Notes: generated from the letters alone by a model not told the origin. Counted from the first letter of the stretch, positions 43,773 to 54,898 are shown. The stretch is DNA of 64,000 bases from Tetragonia tetragonoides (GCA_038025085.1 CM076140.1:22937501-23001500), one strand, 5' to 3'. Made by a program: numbers and translations.

Positions 43773-46034
43773 TATCATGCGAACGACCCCCTCATTGACG
43801 AGGTCTTGTATCTTGCATTCCAGGTGCACACATTCGTCTGTATGGTGTCCCCTTCCTCGATGATAGATGCAAACAGCAGTATGATCCCAGTCCTTACTCT
43901 TATTTCCTGGATCTGGATCAGGTGTTGGCCCAATGGGCCCTAGAATACCTTTCCAAAACAGGTCCTGAAAGATTTGATTTGGGGTTGAAAGGATGGGAGT
44001 ATATACCCTCCTCGGCATTCGGTTATGGCACTCCTTCTCGAGATTGACGGTGTTTTTGTAGTTACATGGTTGAACTTCTATGAGATCTTGAATTCTGTGT
44101 TTCAACGCCCAACTCTCTTCAGTGTCGTGGCCTCTTCCCCTATAGTAATTGCAAGACTTACGTGGGTGCCAAGCGATCCCTGGAGAGACAGGATCGGGGG
44201 TTGGTCCCAGTGGTCGTATAATTCCAATGCTTATGAGTATCTCAAGAGTGTGAGTCAGATGGAGAGGTAGCGGGGAGAAGTTTCTTTTGGTCATATCCCT
44301 CATGGATGGGACGTGACTAAGTGGGAGACTCACGCTTGGGTGGAGGATAGAGACGGAATGCGCTTCTGCGTCCTCACTTTCTTTCCTCTTCATCTCGATG
44401 TTAGTTACTTCTTCGTCTATCTGTTCTAGACCAACAGTGATTTCCTTGACCAACTCCCCCAATGATTTCTTGGGGGTGCTGTTGGTTTTGTGAAAGTCAT
44501 CCTCCTCATCACTATCCCATATTCTGGCCACCTCTAGATGGAGGGAGTCAATCTTAAATGGTGGGACACGATGTCCAATTGGCACAATCAGGCGAGAGGG
44601 GTCTTCTCCCTCTTTTCCATTTGTAATGACGAAAACTGCGCCTAGAGGATTGGTGTTGTTATTTGGAGTGGGAACATTCTTTGGCTTGGGAATAGTCCCA
44701 TTGTCAAAAAGATCCTGGATTTTATTCTTGAGTGTCCAACACTTCTCGGTGTCATGTCCTTTTCCTCTATGGAATTTGCAATAAAGATTATGGTTCCATG
44801 ACGGGTTCCTCTTTTCGACGTCGGGATCCGGAGTGGGGCCCACGACATTGAGTTAGTCATTCTTGACAAGCTTTTCCAAAACTTTAGCATAGGTCATACC
44901 CAATGGGGTGTATTGCCTTTGCGATTTGTCGTAGACAACATTGATTTCATTAACCTTGTTCGAAGAGTTTCCCGAATTGGGGTTCTTCTTGTAGCTTGAG
45001 TTATAAGCACCTTTGTTGAAGAAGTCCTTGTTTTTCTCCTTTTTAAGTGTTTGATCATCCTCTATGAGCAATCCCACACTATTGAGTTGTGGATATGAAG
45101 TAATTGCTTTGTATTTGAGAGGATTCAAGTAAGGAGGTTGTAAGTTCTTGATGAGTTTTCGAATTTTCTCTTCCTTGGATGGACGGTCGAGCATTTCGGC
45201 CACTTTAGTTCTCCATTTCTTGACAAAATCAGTGAAGCTTTCATTTTCACCTTGCTTGATTGCTTCCAACTCTCTCATGGTGGTTGGTTGGATGACATTG
45301 TCGGCATACCTAGTGAGGAATAAAGTGGACACTTTGTTCCATTCTTGAACCTGATTGGGCTCGAGCTTGAAAAACCATGCCCAAACAGTGGGGTCCAAGG
45401 TTTGTGAGAAAAGGTGAATATAGAGGTCGGGATCTACTCCTCTTAGGCCCATTGCAGTGGTGAAAGCCCTTATGTGATCTTTTGGATCATCGGTCCCTTT
45501 GAAGATGGGGACTTCAAGCATAGAGAACTTTTGTGGGAGCTTCCCCTTGATGTGAGAGGAGTATCCTTCTGCATTGATTATGTAGTCACTTATGATCTTG
45601 TTTTGAGTTAGATCTAACTCAAGGTTCTTAATTTGAGCACTTAGCTCTTTGACCTTGTCATCTCGAGGTGGAGGATCATCCTGGTTAAGAGGGTCAGCTT
45701 CTTTGACCTTGCTCTCTATCCATGTCACACGGTTTCCCATAGTTTCCAGCATTTTCATCATTTCAGTCAACATCTCATCGGTGGTCTTAGGTGGAGGAGG
45801 GGGCATATCATCTTCGGCCATTTCAATTAAGTTAGAACAAGATGGTCGATACGGAGGGGGAGTAACAAATACTGCGTCAGGCCTAGCTTTGCTCGAAGGA
45901 GGAGATTCCAATACGAGCTTCCTAACCAGACGTTGATTACTATGATCGCGTTCCCAACTTTTCGGACCGACTGTTTTCTTCCCAATCTTGGACAGCGGAT
46001 AAGACTTAGAAAAGGAAAGACTAACAAGTTCCAC
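43773..46034 (-). pseudogene. gag of element B with three zinc knuckles
   Basis: The capsid region contains GKLPQKFSMLEVPIFKGTDD, QTLDPTVWAWFF and FTDFVKKWRTKVAEML, the retrotrans_gag type. A C-terminal part has three knuckles of the form Cx2Hx4Hx4C or its decayed version: CKFHRGKGHDTEKC, CNYYRGRGHDTEES (last Cys lost) and CIYHRGRGHHTDEC. Usual elements have one or two, so this region was repeated. An in-frame TAA at 44,849-44,851 splits the frame between capsid and first knuckle. The start could also be at MAEDDMPPPPPK (about 45,824), since the upstream codons look like leader sequence. Gag forms the particle that packages the RNA. Confidence 0.9.
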
Positions 46035-46129
46035 GAAAGAAAAGTTTTAAAACAAAGATGGGAAGTTTCTATCTAGGATGTTCTATCAACATAGTTACCC
46101 TTGGGGACTAAGTAATGGGTTTAGGTCAA

Positions 46130-46480
46130 AAGATCTCGACTCAATATAGGATAAACAAAAGATATTATACTCTTGACTAAAACGAGGGGGGAGAGATATT
46201 ATCTCGACTCAATATGGGATAAAGCAAAAGATATTATACTCTTGACTAAAAGGAGAGGGGAGAGATATTATCTCGACTCAATATGGGATAAAGCAAAAGA
46301 TATTATACTCTTAACTAAAGGAGATGGGAGAGATATTATCTCGACTCAATATGGGATAAAGAAAAAGATATTATACTCTTGACTAAAAGGAGAGGGGAGA
46401 GATATTATCTCGACTCAATATGGGATAAAGGAAAAGATATTATACTCTTGACTAACGGAGAGGGGAGAGATATTATCGAG
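46130..46480. repeat. 69-bp tandem repeat in leader of element B
   Basis: About five units of CTCGACTCAATATGGGATAA plus AGATATTATACTCTTGACTA plus a GAGAGGGGAGAGATATTAT block, with a period near 69 bp. It lies in the 5' leader between the primer-binding site and gag. Confidence 0.9.
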
Positions 46481-47164
46481 ATCTTTTGACCTAGACTCAC
46501 TACCTAAATAAAGGGAAAGAATATAGCAACCAAATCTTTCCTAAGGTAACGAGCATCATATAGAACATTCAGGGATATTATTTCCAAAAAATAAAGATTC
46601 TAGACTCGATCTTAAGACAAAATCTAGACTCAGAAAAAGAAAATATCCTAATTGGGGCCTAACCTAATATTCTATGACAACCAAAAAGACTGCGCAAAGA
46701 TTGCGTTGACATATAGGCAAACAGCAAACAACGCAATATGACATGATTATGCAAACCTAGCATGGATATGGGACTGAGTTTCAACCAAAAACATCGGTTC
46801 TAGTTCATGCAATGGGGTAGGCTTAAGGGTTTTGGTCAAAAGGTACTCATGATCAAAAATGTACAACAATCCGCGGGATGCGCGATAATCGTCGAGTCGA
46901 CGAATGCGTAGGAAGGTACATGAGGTGGGGGGATCCATGTTGCTTGGCAAAGAAGAATCGAGTGGATTCTCACCAAGGCACTTCACCACACTCCATTGGC
47001 TAAAACTGGTTTGAACTTGTAAAAACAAGTTCGGAAGTCGCGCAAGCGCAAACACATGAATGAATGCAAATTAATGATGAATGACAAGTCACAAAATAAT
47101 AAAAAGAACACTCAAGGCAGTGAACCAAGCAAAAATAATTATAATGAATCGATTTTCAAGTTAC

Positions 47165-47198
47165 ACCCTCTTAATCATCTCCCCAGTGAAGTCGGCAC
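47165..47198 (-). other. Primer-binding site of element B
   Basis: Right after the 5' LTR the minus strand reads TGCCGACTTCACTGGGGA. Element A has TGGCGACTTCACTGGGGA at the same place. This is the site where a host tRNA primes minus-strand DNA; Tat/Ogre elements typically use an Arg tRNA with a TGGCGAC-type site. B has a G-to-C change at position 3. Confidence 0.7.
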
Positions 47199-48209
47199 TG
47201 TAGGCTGCCGTAGTTTTCTCCCCTCTCTTCCGCGTGCCTCACCTTCGGCCCTCCTTTCGGGGGGTCGGGTTTTCCGGACATCTAGGGAGTGCGCGTTGGG
47301 TGATCGAATTTCATGAATCTTTTAGTGTATATGCACATAGAGATTTTTGTACCAAGCACATGATTACGTCTGTCGGAAGTCGCCACTAAATTTTGAGGTA
47401 ATTTGAAAACCTTGAAGATCAAGTCGATAGTCTAGAAAGACGTCAACTCAACTCGTGTGCACCCCAATCCCTATTGGGGAAATTGACTTCATAAATGAGT
47501 TTGGGGGCGTAGGTACGAGTTAGGGAGGTGTTAGGCACCCAACTCGTCCGTTAACAACAACGACCTTTACTAATCGATTCAATATATTTATTAATGCTAC
47601 GGTTCCAAACAGGGTTCAGTTTGTCCAAATTCGTAGTTTTGACTAATGGGTTTGAACAAGCATTATTAATGTGACCACTTTTAACAATTTATCAAGTTAC
47701 ATGCTTTTTATTGCTAGAAAACGATAAATATGCTAAAAACCTACGAGTTAGAAGACAAACAAGGTAATTCATCCACCAATTCACAAACAAAGCATAATTC
47801 AATATAAAGCAATAAATAATAAATATGCATTCATTCATCCATTCATTAGGCTTAATACAAGCCCTATGGCCCAAAACGCGCCATGCATGTACATATCACA
47901 TAAACAAAATTCGTTAGTAATAATAAGCAATATAAAATTTATTGAAAACCCTCAGATTGGATTACCTGGATGCTCACAATGAACTTATTGGGTTGTATTT
48001 CTTGAATTCATGCTCTTGATGAAGTATGACGGTTTATTTTTGTGGTGCTAGGGCTAATCCTAAAGAAGGAGTAGAATCAGAATTTAGGGTTTATAATATG
48101 AGAGAGAATCTCCAACCTTGAGAGGAAAACTGCCAACCCCTTAGAGACGAAAACTGCCAACCTCTTAGAGAGAATCTCTAACCTCTTCAACAGAACCCTA
48201 AGGTTTGCT

Positions 48210-48215
48210 TATATA
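48210..48215 (-). promoter_or_regulatory. TATA box in 5' LTR of B
   Basis: Minus strand CTATATAAGC about 75 bp downstream of the half-site array, directing transcription toward gag. Confidence 0.75.
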
Positions 48216-48290
48216 GAAGGGGGGGGGCTGCCAGGGTTTGGCACGGAAATCGAATGGGCCTCGAATTTTGCCGTCCATGAAAAAGGGTCC

Positions 48291-48429
48291 AGGCGGCCAA
48301 ACCGGCAGGCCAAGCGGTCAAGCGGCTTGGCAAGCGGCTTAGCCGCAAGGCAAGCGGTCAAACTGCTTGGCCTAGCGGCACAGCCGCTTGTCCTAGCGGC
48401 CACCGCTTGAGCCCAAGTGTGGCCGCTTG
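48291..48429 (-). promoter_or_regulatory. AGCGG/CCGCT array in 5' LTR of B
   Basis: GCGG starts at 48,293, 48,314, 48,334, 48,354, 48,375 and 48,396, that is, every 20-21 bp. Units include AAGCGGCTTAGCCGCAAGG and TAGCGGCACAGCCGCTTGT, inverted half-sites. Same design as the arrays before both antisense genes of B. Confidence 0.85.
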
Positions 48430-48790
48430 GACCTTGTGCGGTGTGCCTGCATAGGCGCCTGACATGATTTTCGTGCTGGGGAGGCTCTTTCGAGGGGGTC
48501 CACGCGGGATTGACTGAGCTCCCTTGTTTGATCAAGGGTTGACTCATGGGTTTGGGTTCCCTTTCGGGCCCATAGGTTTAAAGAGGTCTATCTCTCAGTT
48601 TTGGACTCCAATTGAATTGAGTCCAACTGGTTTGGATCACCTGTACAAAAGGCTTTCACTGGCTAATTCAAATGAACTGGGCTAATCATTAGAGCAATTA
48701 TTCTCGCAACCCAAGTTTGAGCAAAATCCAATCCTTTCATCATCGGGTTTTTACGGGGACTTATTATAGACACAATTTTTGGTGTCTACA

Positions 48791-49785
48791 CGAGGACTCA
48801 ATTTCCCCTTACGACTAAAACGCATAACGCCCTTGGTAGGAGATACTCGCAAAAGTATCTTGCTTCCCACCTCAAATTCTTCAGGTCTACAACTTCTATC
48901 TGCGTATGATTTCTGGCGATCTTGTGCACTTCGCATCTTCGTTTGAATCACCTTTACAATGTCGACAGTCTGATGGATCATGTCAGGACCCAAAACTGCA
49001 GTCTCGTTAATATCATTCCAACATACAGGCGATCTACACTTGCTACCATACAAGGCTTCGTATGGTGCTCGATCGATGCTCGAATGATAGCTGTTGTTGT
49101 AAGAAAATTCGATCAATGGAATGTGCTTGTCCCACGAACCTTGATATTCGAGGGCACACGCTCGAAGCATATCCTCCAGATTCTGAATCGTTCTTTCCAT
49201 CTGGCCATCTGTTGCAGGATGAAAAGCGGTACTAAACTTCAATTTGCTTCCGAAAGCTTCTTGTAATTTCTGCCAGAAGAGAGAGAGAAATCTCGAGTCT
49301 CTATCAGAAACATTATCTTCAGGTACACCATGAAGTCTCATGACTTCCTTGATGTACGCGTCAGCCAGCTTCTCCATTTCCGAAGTGTCATGCATAGGGA
49401 TAAATCTCGCGACCTTCGTCAAACGATCTACAACCACCCAAATGGCGTTGTTCTTCTTCTGTGTCAAAGGTAAACCCATGACAAAATCCATAGAAATCGA
49501 ATTCCATTTCCACGTTGGAACTTCCAGTGATTGTACCATTCCACCCGGTCTCTTGTGCTCGATCTTGACCTTCTGACATGGCAAACACTTCGCTACAAAC
49601 TCAGCGACTTCTTGTTTCATTCCCTTCCACCAGAACACTTGGAGAAGATCCTTGTAAAGCTTGTCTCCACCGGGATGTACAGAATACGGTGTATTGTGAG
49701 CTTCACCCAGAATCTGACTTTTGATAACTAGGTCATTGGGTACGCAAACACGTTCTCGAAACCTCAAAATTCCATCTTGGCCCAA
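48791..49785 (-). pseudogene. Integrase of chromovirus C, main part
   Basis: The open frame has the zinc-binding residues (EAHNTPYSVHPGGDKLY, CLPCQ) and a complete DDE triad: SMDFVMGLP, NVSDRDSRFLS and DGQMERTIQNLED. It continues PYEALYGSKCRSPVCW and EEFEVGSKILLRVSPTKG, and stops being its own sequence after SRKGKLSPR, where element B is inserted. The remainder lies at 30,617-30,981. Before that insertion the integrase itself had no visible lesion, although other parts of pol do. Confidence 0.9.
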
Positions 49786-50137
49786 AGTGAAGTCCTCGAA
49801 CCTATCCTTGTCTTTGTGGTTTGGAATCCGTTGAAGACCCTCATCACCACTCTGTCTATCTTTGATCTCTTTGAGTAAGTCGAACAGTCATATGTGCTAA
49901 GGTACATTGAACGTCACCTTGAAACACAATCTCCACCTCGAGAAGTACTAAAGCAGTGTACTCACAGTCATATGTGCAAGTCACGTATGATCTCCTTTGG
50001 AAGTACTAAAGCAGTGTTTAACATATGTCGAGTCTTCCTACTCAAAGCATCAACGACTACATTCGCTTTACCCTCATGGTACTGGATATCGATGTCGTAC
50101 TCCGTCACAAGTTCTAGCCATCTCTTTTGGCGCATCT
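49786..50137 (-). pseudogene. RNase H to integrase linker of C, rearranged
   Basis: This should encode the end of RNase H and the connection to integrase ([20 protein letters not shown] is readable in one frame near 50,060-50,125). A short duplication is present: GAAGTACTAAAGCAGTGT occurs at about 49,940 and 50,000, and CAGTCATATGTGC at about 49,885 and 49,967. Several frames are used. Confidence 0.6.
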
Positions 50138-50587
50138 TCAAATCTTTTGCGTAAAGATATACTTAAGAATTTTGTGATCAGTGAACATCTTGACTGCGGA
50201 ACCATACAAGTAGTGTCGCCAAATCTTCAATGCGAATACGACAGCGGCAAGTTCTAGATCGTGCGTAGGATAGTTATCCTCGTGTTTCTTCAATTGTCGT
50301 GAGGCGTAAGCCACAACCTTTCCATGTTGCATCAAAACACACCCTAAGCCATGCTTAGAAGCGTCACTGTAGACCTCATATCCTTCTATTCCCGACGGCA
50401 AGGTCAAAAAAGTTGCACTCGTAAGACGTTTCTTCAACTCTTGGAAAGCAGTCTCGCACTTGTCAAACCATACAAACTTCGTCGTTTTCTTTATCAAGTT
50501 CGTGATTGGCTGCGCAAGCTTTGAAAAACCTTCTACATATCGTCTATAGTAGACAACGAGTCCAAGAAAACTCAGAACTTCGGTCAT
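50138..50587 (-). pseudogene. RNase H of chromovirus C
   Basis: It begins in the RT connection ([20 protein letters not shown]) and contains the RNase H blocks [36 protein letters not shown] and [14 protein letters not shown], the last at the frame break: one A of a CAAAAAGAT run is missing, so the frame ends. This domain removes RNA from the RNA-DNA hybrid during replication. Confidence 0.88.
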
Positions 50588-50597
50588 GCTTGTCGGT

Positions 50598-51473
50598 CTA
50601 GGACAATCTGTAACAGCTCGAATATTTTTCTGGATCTACGGCCACTCCATCCTTAGACACCACGTGTCCTAAGAAAGATACCGTGTCTAACCAAAACTCA
50701 CACTTTGACAACTTGGCGTAAAGTTGATGTCTTCGTAGAATCTCCAAAACAGTACGTAAATGTTGTTCATGTGCTTTAGCGTTCTTTGAGTAAACCAGAA
50801 TATCATTGATAAAGACTACAACAAACTGGTCTAGATAAGGCTGGAAAGTACGGTTCATCAAGTCTATAAACTTCGCATGCGCATTCGTCAACCCAAAAGG
50901 CATCACAGTGAACTCGTAGTGCCCATACCTCGTCTTAAACACTGTCTTCGTAATATCAGGCTCGGAAATCCTCAACTGATGGTATCCTAATCGTAGGTCT
51001 ATCTTTGAGAAAATAGACGCTCCACGCAGTTGGTCAAACAGATCGTCAATTCTGGGAAGTGGGTATCTATTCTTGATCGTGATCTTGTTCAACTCGCGGT
51101 AGTCAATGCACAGTCTCATACTACCATCCTTCTTCCGTACAAACAGAACAGGAGCACCCAAAGGCGATACACTCGGACATATGTATCCCTTCTCCAACAA
51201 ATCCTCCAGTTGTGTTTTCAGTTCCTTCATCTCAGCATGTGCCATACGATACGGTGCCTTCGAAATTGGTGCAGAACCTGAAGCTAGGTCGATCGTAAAG
51301 TCGATAATGCGTTGTAGAGGCATTCCGGGAATCTCTTCGGGACATACATCGGCGTACTCGAAAACTACAGGAATAGGCTGCGGAGCTTCCGTCTTGCGAC
51401 TAGTATCCACACCCTTAGTCATGCATTCTTTGACCTTCATAGTCGCCATCACCTTTAGCTGAGGCATGACCAC
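50598..51473 (-). pseudogene. Reverse transcriptase of chromovirus C
   Basis: RT blocks in order: [68 protein letters not shown] and the catalytic box, which reads FINDILVYS instead of (F/Y)(I/V)DDILVYS: the first catalytic Asp is Asn (codon at 50,805-50,807). A one-base insertion in an AAAAAT run before 50,630 then shifts the frame to a stop. Either change abolishes activity. Confidence 0.92.
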
Positions 51474-51509
51474 AACCCCTCAATAAGTAATCCTCTTACC
51501 CTTAGGTCC

Positions 51510-52955
51510 TCACAAAGATACGCATTGTTCGAAGAACTCTATCTTAGCCCTAAACTTGTACAACCAATCCATTCCCAAAATAAAGTCAAAATCACCCAAT
51601 TCGAACTGAATCAAGTCTGCAGGTAGCTCGGAACCAGCGATCCTAATCGAACACTTCTCGTACAATAAATTACAATTAACATTCGCCCCATTAGGCATCG
51701 TAATATTCACCCTATGCACTGAACTAGGTTCTAGGCCTATCTTAGATGCAAAGCTCTTAGAAAGAAAAGAATGCGATGCACCACTATCAAACAAAACAAA
51801 AGCGGGAAAAGAATTAACAAGAAAACTACCAGCGATCACGTTCGGGTTTGCTTCTGCCTCATTGCGATTCATCACAAAAGTTCTGCCACTAACCCCTCTA
51901 TTGTTGTTGTTTTTGTTCGACGCGGGATTAGTAGTAGCAGGAGCTTGTGTCTGGTTGTTCACAGCAGGAGCAGCGTTGTTGCGGTTGTTGTTGTTATTGT
52001 AACCCCCGTTCCCACGGTAGTTACCACCATTACCACGATAGCCATTGTTATTCCCAGCACGATTGTAGTTGTTATCGTGGTTCTGTCCATTACCATTCCT
52101 TCCTCGGATCCAACATTCAGAAGCTTTGTGACCCGGCTTGTTGCATTCATAGCACTGCAGCACGTCACCACGACAGTTCTTACCAGCATCCGTCTTGTTA
52201 CAACGAGTACAAGGCGTATTCCGTCTAGCCATTATCGTAGCTCGATGACTATTCGAGTCACGATTCCTATTTGCATTGTGGTTCTGACCACCTTGATAAT
52301 TGTTGTTGCCATTAGGTCTTGGCCTCTTGTCGTCATTGTTCGACTGCGATGGATTACCTTCGTCGCGCTTGTTCTTACCCAAATGTGTATCACGACATCC
52401 TACAATACTCTCCTGATTCAGGGCCTTGTCATAAGATTCCTGAAAAGTGACGGATTATCCAGCGACAAAACGTTGAATGTCCCATTTCAGTCCATCCTCG
52501 AAAATTTCGATTCGTTCGGCTTCAGTTGTCAGCAGATTGAGAGCAAAAATAGCAAGTTCGTTTAACTTGGCAGCGTACTCGGCCACAGTCAGCTTGTCAT
52601 GGCTTAACCCTTCAAACTCACGCTGTTTAAGGCATCGTAGAGAACTAGGATAAAATCTAGCATGAATGAATTCCTTAAAACGATCCCAATTATAGTTCGG
52701 TATTGCAAGCAAGTCAGTTCGCACATCATTCCACCATTTGTAGGCCTCGCCCTTCAGATAATACGTCACAGAGCTTATCTTCATGTTGTTAGGCCGACTT
52801 GTAGCCAGGAACAACTTTTCAAACTCAATGATCCAAGTCTCCAGCTTAGTTGGATCAGCACCACCTTCAAACGTAGGAGGTTTAAGAGCATCAAAGTCTC
52901 GGAAACTATGCGCTCCAGAGGCTTGTGCGGTTTTCATCTCTTCTTGGCGTGCCAT
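51510..52955 (-). pseudogene. gag and protease of chromovirus C
   Basis: Gag begins MARQEEMKTAQASGAHSF. The capsid part has FRDFDALKPPTFEGGADPTK and SVTYYLKGEAYKWW. A TAA at about 52,457 interrupts it after WDIQRFVAG. Beyond that follow an Asn/Gly-rich linker, a CCHC knuckle CYECNKPGHKASEC (Cx2Cx4Hx4C, as in chromoviruses and unlike A and B), then the protease with VLFDSGASHSFLS and LGMDWL. It ends at about 51,510 before RT. Confidence 0.9.
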
Positions 52956-53717
52956 TGTCGCGCCATGATCTCGACCACGTCGGTCAGACCGTCTTTGAGT
53001 CGTGCAATTCTATCAGCGTTGGTTGTCATTTCGCGATCTGAGAATATAAAAGTAATGGTATGAACACCATTAACACAATTTGCACATCTCGACCCTTTAA
53101 GGTCTAATTGAGAGAAATAGGTTGTAATTGAAACCTTTCTCTTGACATTTAGCATATAGCATATAAGTTTTGAGGATCGACCTTACAATTGTAGGTCTAA
53201 GCAACATACTTGCTTTATTATTTTCAGTTCTCATGCATAATAGTTCGATACGCATACAATACACCTTAGACACATAGGTCTCACATGAATAGACAAAGAT
53301 GTTCATAATGCACATAATGAGGCTCCATACTATTTTAATAGGGCAATAGATAATCACACTTAATAATATTGATATCCTTTAGCACTTGGCTCTCCAAAGA
53401 GTTGATAATGCTCAACAAAAAATTTCCCATAAATTCAACATGGATTTCCCATCATGTCACGACGATAAGAGATAGAATTCATGCTTTTGGTCAACCATAC
53501 AAATATGTGACAACCACAACGATGTAAACAAATCAAAACAACATTCATATAATCAAATGAAATAGTTTTGCAATAAGATATTTTGCAAAATAAATAAGAG
53601 TCAAAAATATTTGTTGCTTAGGCATATACACACCACACCAATCTTAACCACGCAGGGTCATCACAGAAATGAAATAATATTTCCAAACAGAACAACTAAC
53701 TCTAGTCAGTAAAATAG
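52956..53717. other. Non-coding spacer between extra ORF and gag of C
   Basis: AT-rich, with no frame of note. It might act as an intron or leader between the 329-codon ORF and gag. Confidence 0.4.
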
Positions 53718-54707
53718 CTAAACAGCGACTGGGTTTTGCTTCGATCCAGGAGGCGTGTCATCGTCATCTTTCCTCCTTGGCTTCACTTCCCTACATGGCG
53801 TGTAAGGATGCTCGTCACCTTTGAACAATTGAGGCATGAAGCGCCTTCTAAAGTTGTCCACAAGCTTGCGCTTCTTTGACCAGCAACTCTCGCATATATT
53901 CTTCGGAGCAGGCACTAAGACGTGGTTAACCTTCCACTCGAACTCAGATAAGCATAGCTCATTGCCAACACCCTCAAAACTCAGCGCCCAACGATTGCCT
54001 TTGCCATACTTCTTGTCGTTGATGTATCCACTCTTCAGTACCACATCGTCATACTTCTCCTTGAAACCTCTCCAAGGATGCATGTTGGGTAAGCCAGCTA
54101 GTAAGAGTTCTACCCAAAAACCTTGGTGTATCCTCGTGCGGTTCTCGTATTCGTAACACTTGATCGTAGTGTATGCGCGATCGATGTAGACACGGATGTC
54201 CTCTAGCTCGGTATCAGTGACAAAGAAAGGCTCCACAGGAGGAGACACATCAGCAGGAGGCGAAGAAGGTACAGAGTTATTGCCACTTGCATCACCAATA
54301 TCCTCTAAGTTTGGCATGCTAGGTGAATCACGGACTCCAACTCCATATTCAAAACGCATCTCGAGATCCAAATAATTAGGCTCAACGCTTGGCTCGTCAG
54401 CAGGAGCATCGTCAACTTGAGGTTCGGACTCAGTAGGTTCCTCTTCAGACTCAGGATCCTCGTTAGCTTCCAAGTCATGGTTAGGTTCGATTGGTACATC
54501 ATCATCTCGATCATCATGCGCGGGTTGTTCCACCTCAAGCTCGTGCGCGCTAATGTCTTGCGCCATAAGCTCGTGTCCGTCCTCGTCGTGTGTTGGCTCG
54601 CTATCAGAGATATCTACGTTTTCCACCGCATTCTCAGGTGCAACGATCATCGCTCGCAGTTTTCTACCTCTGGTCGATTTCATCGCGGTCAAACGAGTAA
54701 TTGCCAT
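53718..54707 (-). CDS. Extra 329-codon ORF upstream of gag in chromovirus C
   Basis: An uninterrupted frame from MAITRLTAMKSTRGRKLRAM to a stop after GSKQNPVAV, on the gag-pol strand between the primer-binding site and gag. The N-terminus is basic, the next ~90 residues are very acidic (DDRDDDVPIEPNHD, PESEEEPTESEP), then comes a Pro/Ser segment. The C-terminal half looks folded: ELEDIRVYIDRAYTTIKCYE, GFWVELLLAGLPNMHPWRGF, RWALSFEG. A CxxC sits at NICESCWSKKRK and the tail is basic. I recognise no domain. Standard Tekay/Del elements go from leader directly to gag, so this is an additional gene. It is intact although RT, RNase H and gag of the same copy are broken. Confidence 0.75.
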   Translation of the reverse strand: MAITRLTAMKSTRGRKLRAMIVAPENAVENVDISDSEPTHDEDGHELMAQDISAHELEVEQPAHDDRDDDVPIEPNHDLEANEDPESEEEPTESEPQVDDAPADEPSVEPNYLDLEMRFEYGVGVRDSPSMPNLEDIGDASGNNSVPSSPPADVSPPVEPFFVTDTELEDIRVYIDRAYTTIKCYEYENRTRIHQGFWVELLLAGLPNMHPWRGFKEKYDDVVLKSGYINDKKYGKGNRWALSFEGVGNELCLSEFEWKVNHVLVPAPKNICESCWSKKRKLVDNFRRRFMPQLFKGDEHPYTPCREVKPRRKDDDDTPPGSKQNPVAV

Positions 54708-54885
54708 CTACAAAAGGGCAATCTAACAATAAGAACATTTAAATCACAATTAAGGTGATTTCAAGTAATTCCTAACTTCTAGAACTACTACGCTCAACGA
54801 CTTTATTTACATTTTATTTTCCCCAAAATGAAACTAATCTTTATTAATTCATTTATTAAACCTATGCAACCTTTAAAACCTAGGG

Positions 54886-54898
54886 CTCTGATACCATT
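54886..54898 (-). other. Primer-binding site of chromovirus C
   Basis: Directly inside the 5' LTR the minus strand reads TGGTATCAGAGCCCTAGG; TGGTATCAGAGC is the complement of the 3' end of plant initiator Met-tRNA, the usual chromovirus primer. Confidence 0.92.

Larger units (their letters stand above)
30982..48790 (-). mobile_element. Tat-like Ty3/gypsy element B, target duplication CGAGG
   Basis: Complete outline. The two LTRs are of equal length (1,592 bp), 47,199-48,790 (5') and 30,982-32,573 (3'), each TGTAG...CTACA. CGAGG is at 30,977-30,981 and 48,791-48,795. The internal order on the minus strand is PBS, leader with 69-bp repeats, gag with three knuckles, RT, two RNase H domains and integrase. 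On the plus strand, between pol and the 3' LTR, lie a DUF7745-like gene and a PMD gene. No protease domain is visible. It is the youngest insertion of the nest by position. Confidence 0.95.
47199..48790 (-). repeat. 5' LTR of element B
   Basis: 1,592 bp, TGTAGGCTGCCG...GGTGTCTACA. It holds the promoter on the minus strand: GC-rich half-site array at 48,291-48,429 and TATA at 48,210-48,215. Confidence 0.97.

Noticed and set aside
43293..44270. Plus-strand frames opposite gag and pol of element B
   Set aside because: Shadows of the minus-strand coding sequence, without the promoter array, TATA box or introns that mark the real antisense genes.
51771..52565. 264-codon plus-strand frame
   Set aside because: It is the antisense shadow of the Asn-rich part of gag of chromovirus C; its Val/Thr/Ile-rich sequence comes from complemented Asn and Asp codons.
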